A stretch of 64,000 nucleotides of DNA from Allobosea sp. BH3 (GTDB lineage Bacteria; Pseudomonadota; Alphaproteobacteria; Rhizobiales; Beijerinckiaceae), in assembly GCF_025499465.1 (NCBI RefSeq), contig NZ_JAIMCA010000004.1, forward strand, positions 496,001 to 560,000, read 5' to 3'. A program made the position numbers and the translations under genes. Below are positions 17,003 through 26,790 of the stretch, piece by piece (within the stretch, counting starts at the first letter, position 1; each line of letters starts with the position of its first letter). The notes under the pieces were generated by a model. The model was not told the DNA's origin and searched no databases. It worked only from the letters and a program-made list of their open reading frames with translations.

Positions 17003-17437
17003 ATGGACGCCATGGTGGCGAAAACGACGGAGATCGACTGGGACGGGGCCAAGGCTCCGTCGCTCGACGCTTTGGAGCTGCTGGCGCAGGCAGCATTCGA
17101 CCGCCTGCCCGACGAGTTCCGCGCGCTCTGCTCGGACGTCATCTTCAACGTCACGGAGTTCCCGGAGGAGGACGTCCTGAAGGAGCTGGAGGCCGAGAGC
17201 CCCTTCGACCTGCTCGGCCTCTTCACCGGCGTCGGCCTGCCGCAGCAGGGCTACGCCCCGCAGACCGGCCAGATGCCCAACACCATCCACCTCTATCGCC
17301 GGCCGATCCTGGACTACTGGGCAGAGAACGACGAGAGCCTCGGCGCCATCGTCACCCATGTCATGGTCCATGAGATCGGTCACCATTTCGGCTTCTCCGA
17401 CGAGGACATGGAAGCCATCGAACAGGCGGCCGGCTAG
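17003..17437 (+). CDS. Zincin-like metallopeptidase family protein
   Basis: A 144-residue minigluzincin-type protein with the HExxH motif [18 protein letters not shown] near the C-terminus; the distal glutamate may be in DEDMEAIE. Upstream blocks [21 protein letters not shown] and [14 protein letters not shown] fit the DUF1025/metallopeptidase group. No signal peptide, so cytoplasmic. The start is ambiguous: ATG at 17003, or GTG at 16994, which overlaps the stop of the preceding membrane protein as GTGA and would imply translational coupling. It lies between leuC and leuD. Activity and substrate are unknown. Confidence 0.8.
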   Translation: MDAMVAKTTEIDWDGAKAPSLDALELLAQAAFDRLPDEFRALCSDVIFNVTEFPEEDVLKELEAESPFDLLGLFTGVGLPQQGYAPQTGQMPNTIHLYRRPILDYWAENDESLGAIVTHVMVHEIGHHFGFSDEDMEAIEQAAG

Positions 17438-17466
17438 GCCGGCCCGAAGCAGCAAGGACGAGAACC

Positions 17467-18069
17467 ATGCAGCCCTTCACCACCCTGACCTCCACCCCCG
17501 CCCCGATGAAGGTGGTCAATGTCGACACCGACATGATCATCCCCAAGCAGTATCTGAAGACGATCAAGCGCACCGGCCTCGGCACCGCGCTGTTCTCGGA
17601 GATGCGCTACAAGGAGGACGGTTCGGAGAACCCCGATTTCGTGCTGAACCAGCCGGCCTACCGCAAATCCGAGATCCTCGTCGCCGGCGACAATTTCGGC
17701 TGCGGCTCCTCGCGCGAGCATGCGCCCTGGGCGCTGCTCGACTTCGGCATCCGCTGCGTGATCTCCACGAGCTTCGCCGACATCTTCTACAACAACTGCT
17801 TCAAGAACGGCATCCTGCCGATCAAGGTCACGCCCGAGCAGCTCGACGCGCTGTTCGACGACGCCGCGCGCGGCTCCAACGCGACGCTGACCGTCAATCT
17901 CGAGAACCAGACCATCCAGGGCCCGGACGGCGGCACGATCACCTTCGAGATCGACCCCTTCCGCAAGCACTGCCTGCTGAACGGCCTCGACGACATCGGC
18001 CTGACGATGGAGAAGGGCGCGAAGATCGACGCCTTCGAGGACAAGCTGAAGCAGCGCGAATGGGCGTGA
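17467..18069 (+). CDS. leuD: 3-isopropylmalate dehydratase small subunit
   Basis: The 200-residue swivel-domain partner of LeuC. Family landmarks: [20 protein letters not shown] near residue 20, [17 protein letters not shown] near residue 75 and [20 protein letters not shown] near residue 100. Length is typical. The ATG follows an AAGGACGAGA ribosome binding region. It is 29 bp downstream of the zincin gene and closes a four-gene leuC-x-y-leuD unit. A half copy of repeat family A follows and could act as transcript end. Confidence 0.96.
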   Translation: MQPFTTLTSTPAPMKVVNVDTDMIIPKQYLKTIKRTGLGTALFSEMRYKEDGSENPDFVLNQPAYRKSEILVAGDNFGCGSSREHAPWALLDFGIRCVISTSFADIFYNNCFKNGILPIKVTPEQLDALFDDAARGSNATLTVNLENQTIQGPDGGTITFEIDPFRKHCLLNGLDDIGLTMEKGAKIDAFEDKLKQREWA

Positions 18070-18090
18070 GCTGATCCGGCTACAGCTAGC

Positions 18091-18138
18091 AGCCCTCATC
18101 CTGAGGAGCCGCGTCAGCGGCGTCTCGAAGGACGGGGG
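18091..18138. repeat. Palindromic repeat family A, half copy
   Basis: AGCCCTCATCCTGAGGAGCC followed by CGTCTCGAAGGACG matches the left half of the element at 1466-1578. The right half is missing. An internal CCGCGTCAGCGG dyad is present. It lies between the convergent leuD and DUF1501 genes. Confidence 0.75.
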
Positions 18139-18152
18139 CTGCGGAAAACCGG

Positions 18153-19400
18153 CTACCCAACCACCCCCTGCATCGGCTTGAGCTCGCCCGTTCCGGGAAA
18201 CACCTTCTCCGCCAGAACCGGCCCCGAGAGCCCGAAGAGATCGGCCACCACGCCCTTGGCGACGGAGCGGATATCGGTCGTCGGCCGCAGGTCGCGGTTC
18301 TCATAGAGCTGCTCGGCCCTGAGCCCCGGCCAGTCGGCGATGACACGCCCGCCCCTGACCGCCCCGCCGACCAGGAAGGCGACCGTGCCAGTGCCGTGAT
18401 CGGTGCCGGTGGTGCCATTGACCGCCGCCGTTCGCCCGAACTCGGTCACCACCATGACGACCGTGTCCTTCCAGACGGAGCTCAGCCCCTGCTCGAAGGT
18501 CGCGAGCGCACCGTCCAGCCCACCGAGCAGATTGGCGAGCCTGCCCTTGGCCCCGCCCTCATTGGCATGGGTGTCCCAGCCCTCGAAGGCGAGCGCGGCG
18601 ATGCGCGGGCCGTCATCCGCGCCGACAAGGCTGGCTGCCCCCTCCGCGATGCGGCGCATGCCGTCCGCCGAATCTGGCCCCCCCCCGCCCATCTTGCCGT
18701 TCATGCCGCGCCGCTGCGCCAGGGCTTCCGTCTCGATCGCCTGCTGCAGCGCCACCGAAAGCCCCGGGTCGCGCTGGCCGTAGAGGTCCGACAGCCGCAT
18801 CGTCAGGTCGACGCCCGCCCGCGCCATGCGCGGCGGCGCCCAGCCGAGCACCGGTGCCTCGCCGCGCACCACCAGAGGCGGCACCACGCCGACGCCGAGC
18901 ACACCCTTGCGAGCGATGCCCTCGCCCGCCGGCAGGCTGGCGAGCAGACGATTGAGCCAGCCGCTCGCCGTTTGGCCCGGCCCGGCCTGGCCGCTCTCGA
19001 GCACATCCTGCCCGTCGAAATGCGAGCGCTCGCGATAGCCTGTGGCCGCCGCATGGACGATGGCCGCCTGACCGCCCCGGTAGAGCCGCGCCAGATTCGG
19101 CATCGCGGGATGCAGATAAAAGAAGCCGTCGAGCGGCAGGGCCGCATCGGGTCCGTCCTTGGCGAGTCCTATGCCCTCGCGCAGTCCCTCATAGGCCGGG
19201 TCCCCGATGGGCGGCACCGCCGAGAGCCCGTCGAGCGCGCCGCGCAAGACGACGATGAGGAACCGCGGATCGCGCGCGCCGGGCGCCGCATAGGCCGTCT
19301 TCGGCACGAAGGACCACGCGAAGAGCGCGCCGGCCGCACCGAGAACGGCGCGCCGCGACGGCGTCATCCGTTCGCAATCGTCGTCGTCGCGATGATCCAT
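18153..19400 (-). CDS. DUF1501 protein, exported by a Tat-like signal
   Basis: 415 residues. The N-terminus has SRRAVLGAAGALFAWSF with twin arginines at about 15-16, a Tat-type signal with cleavage near AYA-AP. The body matches DUF1501: RFLIVVLRGALDGLSAVPPIGDP, HPAMPNLARLYRGG, AATGYRERSHFDGQDVLESG, and the C-terminal TEFGRTAAVNGTTGTDHGTG block, which resembles alkaline-phosphatase-fold metal sites (D, H residues). The function is unknown. It is transcribed directly after the DUF1800 gene (4-bp gap), the widespread pairing of these families. Confidence 0.88.
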   Translation of the reverse strand: MDHRDDDDCERMTPSRRAVLGAAGALFAWSFVPKTAYAAPGARDPRFLIVVLRGALDGLSAVPPIGDPAYEGLREGIGLAKDGPDAALPLDGFFYLHPAMPNLARLYRGGQAAIVHAAATGYRERSHFDGQDVLESGQAGPGQTASGWLNRLLASLPAGEGIARKGVLGVGVVPPLVVRGEAPVLGWAPPRMARAGVDLTMRLSDLYGQRDPGLSVALQQAIETEALAQRRGMNGKMGGGGPDSADGMRRIAEGAASLVGADDGPRIAALAFEGWDTHANEGGAKGRLANLLGGLDGALATFEQGLSSVWKDTVVMVVTEFGRTAAVNGTTGTDHGTGTVAFLVGGAVRGGRVIADWPGLRAEQLYENRDLRPTTDIRSVAKGVVADLFGLSGPVLAEKVFPGTGELKPMQGVVG

Positions 19401-19404
19401 GGCT

Positions 19405-20874
19405 TCACCTCCGCTGGAATTCGGGGGACATCAGCATCAGCGCGATCGCCTGAGGCTTGCTCTCTGCCCGCGCCACCGCCTGCCTGGTCTCAGGGGACAG
19501 AAGCGGGCCGAGGATGTCATCGGTCAGGCGGCGCGGGTCGGGCGCCGCATTCGCCGCCTGCCGCCCCCAGCCGGCTGCCACGTCGATGCGGGTCTTGATG
19601 CCCTCGGCCGAGGCCCAGACGGCGTTCGTATCGGCATAGCCGTTCGGCCCCGAGGGCTGCCAGAAAGGCTGCCCCATCGCGCCGAGCGGGCCGAGGATCT
19701 GGCCGAAATTCGGCTGAATGCCGGTCGCCCGATAGGCGGCGAGCATGAACTCCTGCGGCGAGCGCAGCTTGGTCGCCGGCGCCTTCCAGGCCTCGTCGCT
19801 GGCGATCAAGGCGCGATAGACGGCAGGCAGGTCTCCCCCGCTGTCGCGGAACGTGGCGCTGAGCAGATCGACCAGCTTCGCTGGCGGATCGTCGGCCACG
19901 AAATAGCGAACGAGCTTGGTCGCAATGAAGCGGGCGGTCGAAGGATGGCGGGCGAGATCGATCAGCGCCGCGACGCCCTGCGCGCGCCCGGGCTGATCGT
20001 AGCGCCGTCCGAGCAGAGGCGTGACGCCGGGCTCGTGCAGCCCGGCGTTGAAGGCGAAGGAGCCCGGAAAGCCGAGCACCGCCTCGCGCCCCACAACGGT
20101 CCAGCCGGTGATGATGCGGGCGAGATTGGTGACGTCCGCCTGCGTGTAGCCGCCCGAGACTCCGAGCGTGTGCAATTCCAGAATCTCGCGGGCGAGGTTC
20201 TCGTTGAGCCCGCGCCCGCGGCGGCGGCCCGCGGACGAATTCGGGCCGATCGATAGCCGGTTGTCGAGAAAGTCGAGCATCGCCGGGTGGCTCTCGGCCG
20301 CGATCAGCATGTCCTCGAAGCGGCCGAAGACATGCGGGCGGATCGCCTCGCGCTCATAGGCGCCAGCCATGATCCGGCAGATATTGCTCTTGGTCGCCCC
20401 GATGCAGAAATGGTTCGACCAGAACATCGTCAGCCGCTCACTGAGGCCTGTATCGGCCGTGAGCGCCAGATCGACCCGCGCCTTCACCTCGTCGCGATAG
20501 GTCCGGAAGGGCAGCTCCGGCTCGTTTGGCGCCGGCTTGGGGGTTTCGGCCATCTGGTTCTGCGGCGCCGAAGCCGTGGCCTTGCCATCTGCGGGCATGG
20601 CGTTGGCAAGCTGCATGCTGGGCTGCGCCGCGGCGGGTCGCTTCGTTTCCCGCTCCAGTTTGACCTTGTCCTCGAACGCATAGAGCGCCCGCCCGATCTC
20701 GGCTGCACCGGAATAGGCCACTCCGGCAGGCTGCGCCGGCGGCCCGGCCGCGATCTCGGCCAGCATCCTGTCTCGTGCCTCGGCCCGGATCGCGTCGCTC
20801 TGCCCGAGTGCGAAGCCTAGTCCGAAACGCTGAAGGCCAACGGAACCGGCACGCATATCGCCTGGGGTCGCCAT
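19405..20874 (-). CDS. DUF1800 protein
   Basis: 489 residues. Recognisable DUF1800 blocks: LQRFGLGFA at the start, RLTMFWSNHFCIG near residue 150, NLAREILELHTLGVSGGYTQADV near residue 230, FAFNAGLHEPGVTPLLG and KLVRYFVADDPP. No obvious signal peptide, although partners are exported. An Ala/Gln/Pro-rich insertion lies near residues 75-115. It forms a two-gene unit with the DUF1501 gene downstream. The pair is common in proteobacteria and planctomycetes but has no established biochemical role. Confidence 0.88.
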   Translation of the reverse strand: MATPGDMRAGSVGLQRFGLGFALGQSDAIRAEARDRMLAEIAAGPPAQPAGVAYSGAAEIGRALYAFEDKVKLERETKRPAAAQPSMQLANAMPADGKATASAPQNQMAETPKPAPNEPELPFRTYRDEVKARVDLALTADTGLSERLTMFWSNHFCIGATKSNICRIMAGAYEREAIRPHVFGRFEDMLIAAESHPAMLDFLDNRLSIGPNSSAGRRRGRGLNENLAREILELHTLGVSGGYTQADVTNLARIITGWTVVGREAVLGFPGSFAFNAGLHEPGVTPLLGRRYDQPGRAQGVAALIDLARHPSTARFIATKLVRYFVADDPPAKLVDLLSATFRDSGGDLPAVYRALIASDEAWKAPATKLRSPQEFMLAAYRATGIQPNFGQILGPLGAMGQPFWQPSGPNGYADTNAVWASAEGIKTRIDVAAGWGRQAANAAPDPRRLTDDILGPLLSPETRQAVARAESKPQAIALMLMSPEFQRR

Positions 20875-20947
20875 CGCATAGTTCCGTTCGCCAGTAGTCG
20901 CCTATGGCAGTGAGGCGCATGAAAATGGCGAAAGAGCGGAGCGTTCG

Positions 20948-22555
20948 TCAACGCAGGCGCCGGCGACGATGGTCGGCCAGTACCGCCATGGCGGCATTGC
21001 GCCCCGGCGCACCGGTGACGCCCCCGCCAGGATGCGCGCCCGAACCGCAGAGATAGAGCCCCGGCACCGGCATGCGATAATCGCCATGGCCGAGCACCGG
21101 CCGCGCCGAGAAGAGCTGGTCCAGCGTCAGGCGGCCGTGGAAGATGTCACCGCCGACGAGCCCGAAGCGCGCCTCCAGATCGGCCGGGCCGAGCGCCAGC
21201 CGCCCGATCACCGAGGCCCGGAAGCCCGGCGCATGGCGCTCGACTGTGTCGATCATCAGATCGGCAACCGTCTCGCGGCATGCCTCCCAATCCAGCCCCT
21301 CCGGAAGCACGGGCGCGACATGCTGGCAGAACAGGCTCGCGACATGCCGGCCGGGCGGCGCGAGCGTATCGTCAAGCGTCGAGGGGATCAGCATCTCGAC
21401 GATCGGCTCCTGCGACCAGCCTGCGAGCCGCGCCTGCGCATGCGCCCGGTCCATATAGGCCAGGCTCGGCGCGATGATGATGCCGCTGGTGAGATGGTCG
21501 CCGGCTTCTGGCAAGCTCGTGAAGCGCGGAAGCTCCGAGAGCGCGACATTCATGCGGAACGTCGCCGAGCCCGACGCGTAGCGCCCCATGCGCTCGCGGA
21601 AATCCGCCGGCACCACGGCCGGATCGACCTTCCCGAACAGCAGGCGCGGGTGCAGGTTGGAGACCACGGCCCTGGCTCGCACGACGTCGCCAGCCTCCGT
21701 CACGGCCCCGACAGCGCGCCCGCCTTGGGTCAGCACCTCCGCGACCGGCGCCTCCAGCCGGACGTTGACGCCCGCCTCGGCGCAGGCCTTGGCCATGGCC
21801 TGCGTGATCGCGCCCATGCCGCCGATGGCATGGCCCCAGGCGCCCCTGTTCCCGTTCACTTCACCGAAGACATGGTGCAGCAGCACATAGGCCGAACCCG
21901 GCGTATAGGGACTGGCATAGTTGCCGACGACGGAATCGAAGCCGAACAGCGCCTTGATCGGCGCGCTCTCGAACCAGCCGTCGAGCCAGTCCCCGGCTGA
22001 TTTGGTGAAGAGGTCGAGCACGTCCCGCCGCGCGGTGGTGTCGAGCCCGCTGATCCGCCGTCCGATCTTGCCCGCGGCGAGGAGCTCCGGCAATGCGGCG
22101 AGCCAGCCGCCTTCGCCGACATTCGGCGGCGCCTGCAGCACGAGATCGCGCAGCACCGCTGCGACGGCCTCCAGCCGGGCCTCATAGGCCGGCAGCCTCT
22201 CGGCGTCAGTGGCTGAGAACTTCGCGACCTCGGCCTGGGTCCGTCCGGCCCCGGCAGCGAGGTAGCCTCCCTCCGGCAGCGGCATGAAGTTCGAGAGCCG
22301 GCGCTCGACGATCCGCAACCCATGCCGCGCGAGTTCCATCTCGCGGATGATCTCGGGACGCAGCAGGCTGACCGTGTAGCTTGCGGTCGAGTTGCGGAAG
22401 CCCGGGTGGAACTCCTCCGTCACCGCCGCGCCGCCGACGACCCCGCGGCGCTCCAGCACCGTGACCTTCAGCCCCGCCTTCGCAAGATACCAGGCGCAGA
22501 CCAGACCGTTATGCCCGGCTCCGAGAATGACGATGTCGGTTTCGCTGGTCGGCAT
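20948..22555 (-). CDS. FAD-dependent oxidoreductase of the phytoene desaturase/PYROXD2 group
   Basis: 535 residues. The N-terminal dinucleotide motif DIVILGAGHNGLVCAWYLAKAG (broken here for length) and VLERRGVVGGAAVTEE identify an FAD-binding amine oxidase-like fold. The C-terminal FAD motif is PGLYLCGSGAHPGGGVTGAPG. The GHNGL variant of the Rossmann motif and DGGGVTG tail are typical of the PYROXD2 (RETSAT-like) group rather than carotenoid desaturases, and no carotenoid genes are nearby. Substrate unknown. The stop of this gene lies 73 bp before the DUF1800 start on the same strand. Confidence 0.83.
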   Translation of the reverse strand: MPTSETDIVILGAGHNGLVCAWYLAKAGLKVTVLERRGVVGGAAVTEEFHPGFRNSTASYTVSLLRPEIIREMELARHGLRIVERRLSNFMPLPEGGYLAAGAGRTQAEVAKFSATDAERLPAYEARLEAVAAVLRDLVLQAPPNVGEGGWLAALPELLAAGKIGRRISGLDTTARRDVLDLFTKSAGDWLDGWFESAPIKALFGFDSVVGNYASPYTPGSAYVLLHHVFGEVNGNRGAWGHAIGGMGAITQAMAKACAEAGVNVRLEAPVAEVLTQGGRAVGAVTEAGDVVRARAVVSNLHPRLLFGKVDPAVVPADFRERMGRYASGSATFRMNVALSELPRFTSLPEAGDHLTSGIIIAPSLAYMDRAHAQARLAGWSQEPIVEMLIPSTLDDTLAPPGRHVASLFCQHVAPVLPEGLDWEACRETVADLMIDTVERHAPGFRASVIGRLALGPADLEARFGLVGGDIFHGRLTLDQLFSARPVLGHGDYRMPVPGLYLCGSGAHPGGGVTGAPGRNAAMAVLADHRRRRLR

Positions 22556-22570
22556 TCCCCGGCCTTCTCC

Positions 22571-23662
22571 TCACATCACCACCGTGATCGTCTCCGCCGC
22601 GCGTGTCAGCCCGGTATAGAGCCAGCGCGCGCGATGCTCGCGGAAAGCGAAGCTTTCGTCGAAGAGCACGACGTCGTCCCATTGCGAGCCTTGCGATTTG
22701 TGCACCGTCAGGGCGTAGCCGAAGGTGAATTCGTCGGTGTGCTTGCGCAGTTCCCAAGGCACCTCGTCCTCGGTCCCGTCGAAGAAATTAGGCATCACCG
22801 AAACCTTCACTGCCTTGGCGCCGGTGTCGTCCTCCGGCGTCACGCGCATGGTGACGAGGCCTTTCTTCGAGGTCTTGATCTCCTGCACGATCCAGGAACC
22901 GCCATTGAGCAGGCCCTTGCTCTTGTCGTTGCGCAGGCAGACCAGCTTCTCGCCGGCGACCGGGTTGATCTCGGTGCGGCCCATCAGCTGGCGGATGCGG
23001 GCGTTGTAGTTGCGCCGTGTCTTGTTCATGCCGACCAGCACCTGGTCGGCCCCCATGACGATCTCGGGATTGATGTCCTCGCGCCGGATCACGCGGCTCG
23101 GACCATAATCGCCATAGTCGAGCCGGCCGCCTTCGCGCACGATCATCGACATCCGCACGATCGGGTTGTCCGCGGCTTGGCGGTGGACCTCGGTCAGCAT
23201 CACGTCCGGCTCCTGCTCGGTGAAGAAGCCGCCGCCCTTCACCGGGGGGAGCTGCGCCGGATCACCCAGCACCAGAACGGGCGTACCGAAGGAGAGCAGA
23301 TCCCGCCCCAGTTCCTCATCGACCATCGAGCACTCGTCGATGATGATCAGCTTCGCCTTGGCCGCCGCGCTCTCGCGATTGATCGAGAAGACCGGGCTCT
23401 CCTCCTCGACGCCGCGCGAGCGATAGATCAGCGAGTGGATGGTCTGCGCGCCATGGCAGCCCTTGTTGCGCAGCACCAGCGCGGCCTTGCCCGTATAGGC
23501 GGCGAAGACGACCTCGCCATCGACAGCCTCGGCGATATGGCGCGCGAGCGTCGTCTTGCCGGTGCCGGCATAGCCGAACATGCGAAAGAGCTGCGGCTCG
23601 CCGGCCTGCAGCCAGCGCGCCACGGCGGTCAGCGCCGCATCCTGCTGGGGCGACCAGCTCAT
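22571..23662 (-). CDS. Dda/RecD-like superfamily 1 DNA helicase
   Basis: 363 residues, start at 23662 (MSWSPQQDAALTAVARWL); a much longer in-frame reading upstream overlaps the chemoreceptor gene antiframe and is low-complexity. Motif I is FGYAGTGKTTLARHI, motif II IIIDECSMVDEEL, motif III VLVLGDPAQLPPVKGGGFF, and the C-terminal UvrD_C_2 part has TVHKSQGSQWDDVVLFDES and WLYTGLTRAAE. This is the AAA_30/Dda architecture: a 5'-3' helicase that may aid replication fork restart or recombination. It lacks RecD N-terminal domains. It ends 15 bp upstream of the PYROXD2-like gene. Confidence 0.88.
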   Translation of the reverse strand: MSWSPQQDAALTAVARWLQAGEPQLFRMFGYAGTGKTTLARHIAEAVDGEVVFAAYTGKAALVLRNKGCHGAQTIHSLIYRSRGVEEESPVFSINRESAAAKAKLIIIDECSMVDEELGRDLLSFGTPVLVLGDPAQLPPVKGGGFFTEQEPDVMLTEVHRQAADNPIVRMSMIVREGGRLDYGDYGPSRVIRREDINPEIVMGADQVLVGMNKTRRNYNARIRQLMGRTEINPVAGEKLVCLRNDKSKGLLNGGSWIVQEIKTSKKGLVTMRVTPEDDTGAKAVKVSVMPNFFDGTEDEVPWELRKHTDEFTFGYALTVHKSQGSQWDDVVLFDESFAFREHRARWLYTGLTRAAETITVVM

Positions 23663-23744
23663 CGTCAGGGTCTCGCGAAGAATGGCATCGCGCAGATGGG
23701 GCAGAGTCGCGCGCGGAAGGCAAGCGCCGTAAGGCAGAGTTCCG

Positions 23745-25430
23745 TCAGGCCGCTCGCAGACGCTGCACGAAAGCTCCGGCTTCAGCCTGCAGGGCGTTGA
23801 TCCGCTGGTCGAGCTCGCGGGCGCTGGTGGCCTTCGTCTCGGCCTGCTCAACGGTCTGCATATTGGCCTGCGCGATCTCGCCCATCGCGACCGCAGCCGT
23901 CCCAGTGATGTCGGAGATGCGCGCCACCGTGTCGCCGAGCGAACCCAGCAGCTCAACATGCGAGCCGACCATGATCGCGATCTCGGTGCCGGTCTGCTCG
24001 ACGGCGGCGACACTGGCGCCGATGGCGGAGACCGCTTCGGCTGCATGCGACAGTGCCTCGTCCGCTTGCGCGATCCGGCCGACAATGCGCGAGGCCGCCT
24101 CGCCCGCCTGGTTGGCGAGCGTCTTCACCTCGGCAGCTACCACGGCGAAGCCTCGGCCATGCGCTCCGGCACGCGCGGCCTCGATCGTCGCGTTGAGGGC
24201 GAGCAGGTTGGTCTGGCGCGCCACCGCCTCGATGATGCCGACGACATCGCGGATCTGCGCCGCGTTCTCGGTCAGGCGCCTGACGAGGTCATGCGTGCCG
24301 GCCGCTTCCCGTGTTGCCGCCGAAGCCGTCTCCGAGACGCGCCGCACCTCGCCATTGATCTGAAGGATGACCTCCTCCATGCGCGAGGCCGCCTCGCTGC
24401 TTCGATGCGCCTCGGCGCCGGCTCCCTCGACGGACGCCGCTGCGATCTCGGTGCTCTTCGAAACCTGGTGGAACCTCACCGCCGAGTCCTGGAGCGCGAG
24501 GCGCAGCACCTCGCTGGCCTGGCCGATCTCGCCGAGCAGCACTCCGAGGCGGGCCTCGAACTCGTCGGCGATGCGCTCCAGCTCGTCGCTGCGCGACTGC
24601 TGCAGGCGGCGCGCATCCCCCGCCTCCGCCTCGCGTGTCACCAGCGTCGCGCGCACCTCGTTGAGCTCCTGGACGACGCGGGCGAGCTGCCCGATCTCGT
24701 CGGCGCGTCCGCTATGGGGAACCGCGATGACCTCGTTGGAGGAGGTCGTCCGCCGGATCGCCTCCATCAGATCCCGCAACGGCCGCGTCAATTGGCTGCG
24801 CAGCATCAGCAGGGCCGCGAGCCCGCCGCCGAGCGGCAGCAGCAGGGCGAACAGCATGGTGCGCAGCCGGATGGCCTCAGCGCGCTCGCTGGCGCGGCCG
24901 GTGGTCCTGGCCGCAAGCCGCGCGAGCTCGTCCCGCAAGGCCGCGGTTGTCACGATAATCTGCTCGACATTGACATGCGCCTCGTCCGCTCCGGCTTCGA
25001 GCAGCGCAGCCTTGGCCGAGACACGTCGGCCGATTTCGACGATGCCGCGCTGGAAATCGAGGAACGTCCGGATGCGCGCTTCGAGAGTTGGATTGGCCTC
25101 GCGCAGATTCTCCGGCAGCGAGGACATCAGATAAATTCGTGCCGCATCGACGCGCTCGATCGAGGCGTCGAGCCTGCCGAGCATCGCCTCGACCTCCCGC
25201 GTCGGAGCATCCGGGTCGATGCGGCTGAGCAGGGCCGTGGAGGCGACGCGGCTGGAGAGAAGCGAGGCACTGCTGGCAAGTCCGAGCGCGGAGAAGGCGG
25301 ATGCATCGATGGCGCGCGCCTCGTCGAAGCCCCTTAGCGCACTGGCGAGTCCAAGCGCCCCTGCAAGACCGAGGAGTGCGAAGAACAACATGATCTTCGC
25401 CGTCAGTCCCAGTCGCCGCATCATAATCAC
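23745..25430 (-). CDS. Methyl-accepting chemotaxis protein
   Basis: 561 residues. A first transmembrane helix ([21 protein letters not shown]), a periplasmic four-helix-bundle-type region of about 150 residues, a second membrane segment ([22 protein letters not shown]), a HAMP domain ([14 protein letters not shown]) and a signalling domain with the hairpin tip [22 protein letters not shown] (in parts) near residue 420. No CheR-tethering pentapeptide at the C-terminus (ends VQRLRAA). The first codon is GTG; ATG two codons later is an equal choice. The sensed ligand is unknown. It stands alone, without che genes nearby. Confidence 0.92.
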   Translation of the reverse strand: MIMMRRLGLTAKIMLFFALLGLAGALGLASALRGFDEARAIDASAFSALGLASSASLLSSRVASTALLSRIDPDAPTREVEAMLGRLDASIERVDAARIYLMSSLPENLREANPTLEARIRTFLDFQRGIVEIGRRVSAKAALLEAGADEAHVNVEQIIVTTAALRDELARLAARTTGRASERAEAIRLRTMLFALLLPLGGGLAALLMLRSQLTRPLRDLMEAIRRTTSSNEVIAVPHSGRADEIGQLARVVQELNEVRATLVTREAEAGDARRLQQSRSDELERIADEFEARLGVLLGEIGQASEVLRLALQDSAVRFHQVSKSTEIAAASVEGAGAEAHRSSEAASRMEEVILQINGEVRRVSETASAATREAAGTHDLVRRLTENAAQIRDVVGIIEAVARQTNLLALNATIEAARAGAHGRGFAVVAAEVKTLANQAGEAASRIVGRIAQADEALSHAAEAVSAIGASVAAVEQTGTEIAIMVGSHVELLGSLGDTVARISDITGTAAVAMGEIAQANMQTVEQAETKATSARELDQRINALQAEAGAFVQRLRAA

Positions 25431-25616
25431 CGTTCGATAGCCCGCGCCCTTCTTGCAGGTGCGAGCGAACAGGAGGTTAACGCCCGCACGGCATGCCGTA
25501 ACAATTTCAGCAGCTTAGCCGGTTATGAACAGGCTCCTCGCCCTGGTGCGCCACACCGCCGCATGACGCGCCCGACTGCGATTGCCCGGCGCCGAACGGC
25601 AGCCTAGCTTGGCGGC

Positions 25617-26606
25617 ATGAAGCCCCGAGCCATCCGGATTCTCCTGTTCTGCCTCTGCCTTGTGCTGGCGGGCTATGCGGCATTTGCCCTGTCGCCCTGG
25701 CCATCGGCCATGCTGATCCGCCTCGCCTTCGGCTACGGGGCGGCGAAGACCACCGCAGCGCTCGCCCCGCATGTCCCCGCCGGCATTCGCGAGCAGCGCG
25801 AGATTGCCTATGGCAGCGCCCCCGAGGAGCGGCTCGATATCTACCTGCCGCAGGGAGGGCCGCAGCCGGGCAAGCCCACCATCGTCTGGATCCATGGCGG
25901 CGGCTTCGTCGCCGGCGACAAGCAGGACGTGGCGCCTTACCTCAAGATCCTGGCCGGGCGCGGCTACCCCACCGTCGCGATCGGCTATGCGCGCGCGCCG
26001 GACGCCCTCTATCCCGGCCCGGTCATGCAGGCGAACGCCGCGCTCGGCTTCCTGCAACGGGAAGGCCGGCGCCTCGGCCTCGACCCGGACCGCATCGTGC
26101 TCGCCGGCGATTCGGCCGGCGCGCATATCGCCGCCCAGCTCGCGGCCGGCCTCACCGGCGTGGACTATGCGGCGCTCATCGGCCTGAAGCCATCGGTCGC
26201 GCCCGCCGCGCTGAAGGGCATCGTGCTGTTCTGCGGGCCGTTCGATCCCACGGCCGTGGAGATGACCGGCCCCTTCGGCGGGGTCGCCCGCGCCGTGCTC
26301 TTCGGCTATTTCGGCACGGCCAATCCGCTGGAGAACGAGCGGATCACCGAGGCAGCCATCCCACGCTACGTGACGGAGGCCTTTCCGCCGAGCTTCATCT
26401 CGGTCGGCAACGGCGATCCGCTCGCGCCGCAATCGGTGGTGATGGCGCAGGCGCTGCGAGATCGCGGCGTCAGGGTCGACACGCTGTTCTTCCCGCCAGA
26501 GCACGAGCCGAAGCTCGCGCACGAATACCAGTTCGATCTCGACAGCTCCCCGGGACGCGAGGCGCTCGAAAGGCTGACGGCCTTCCTCGCCAAGGTCGCG
26601 CATTAG
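25617..26606 (+). CDS. Alpha/beta hydrolase of the hormone-sensitive lipase group
   Basis: 329 residues with an N-terminal hydrophobic segment (ILLFCLCLVLAGYAAFALS) acting as signal anchor. The oxyanion motif WIHGGGFVAGDK and nucleophile elbow VLAGDSAGAHIAAQ define the HSL family; the acid may be in GNGDPLAPQ and the catalytic His in HEYQF. It is likely an envelope-associated esterase of short acyl esters. The ATG follows a GGCGGC run without a strong ribosome binding site. The chemoreceptor gene is divergent from it. Confidence 0.87.
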   Translation: MKPRAIRILLFCLCLVLAGYAAFALSPWPSAMLIRLAFGYGAAKTTAALAPHVPAGIREQREIAYGSAPEERLDIYLPQGGPQPGKPTIVWIHGGGFVAGDKQDVAPYLKILAGRGYPTVAIGYARAPDALYPGPVMQANAALGFLQREGRRLGLDPDRIVLAGDSAGAHIAAQLAAGLTGVDYAALIGLKPSVAPAALKGIVLFCGPFDPTAVEMTGPFGGVARAVLFGYFGTANPLENERITEAAIPRYVTEAFPPSFISVGNGDPLAPQSVVMAQALRDRGVRVDTLFFPPEHEPKLAHEYQFDLDSSPGREALERLTAFLAKVAH

Positions 26607-26698
26607 GCGGGTCGGCGCCGGGATCGGCGCCGCAACCTGGGGATGGCCCGGCACAACGACGCGCAACCCATGGAACGCTTATTGCATCTCTTTACGTG

Positions 26699-26718
26699 GC
26701 GTTCCTGCTCAGGAACGC
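26699..26718. promoter_or_regulatory. 20-bp palindrome upstream of the TylF-like gene
   Basis: GCGTTCCTGCTCAGGAACGC has perfect 9-bp arms around a central CT. It lies 72 bp upstream of the tylF-like ATG and about 90 bp after the hydrolase stop. It could be an operator or a small hairpin; a GAACGC half site lies just upstream near 26673. No cognate regulator is next to it. Confidence 0.4.
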
Positions 26719-26790
26719 AACGCGCCGACATGAATTTTGCTGCGAGAACTGGATAGCATCGAACGATAAAAGCCCAGAACAGGAGCTCTC

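Noticed and set aside
15186-17096. 636-codon minus-strand open frame opposite leuC
   Set aside because: Antisense shadow of leuC; composition is Gly/Arg/Ala/Asp biased without motifs.
20948-22555. Carotenoid phytoene desaturase
   Set aside because: The fold is shared, but the motif details fit the PYROXD2 group and no crtB or other carotenoid genes lie nearby.
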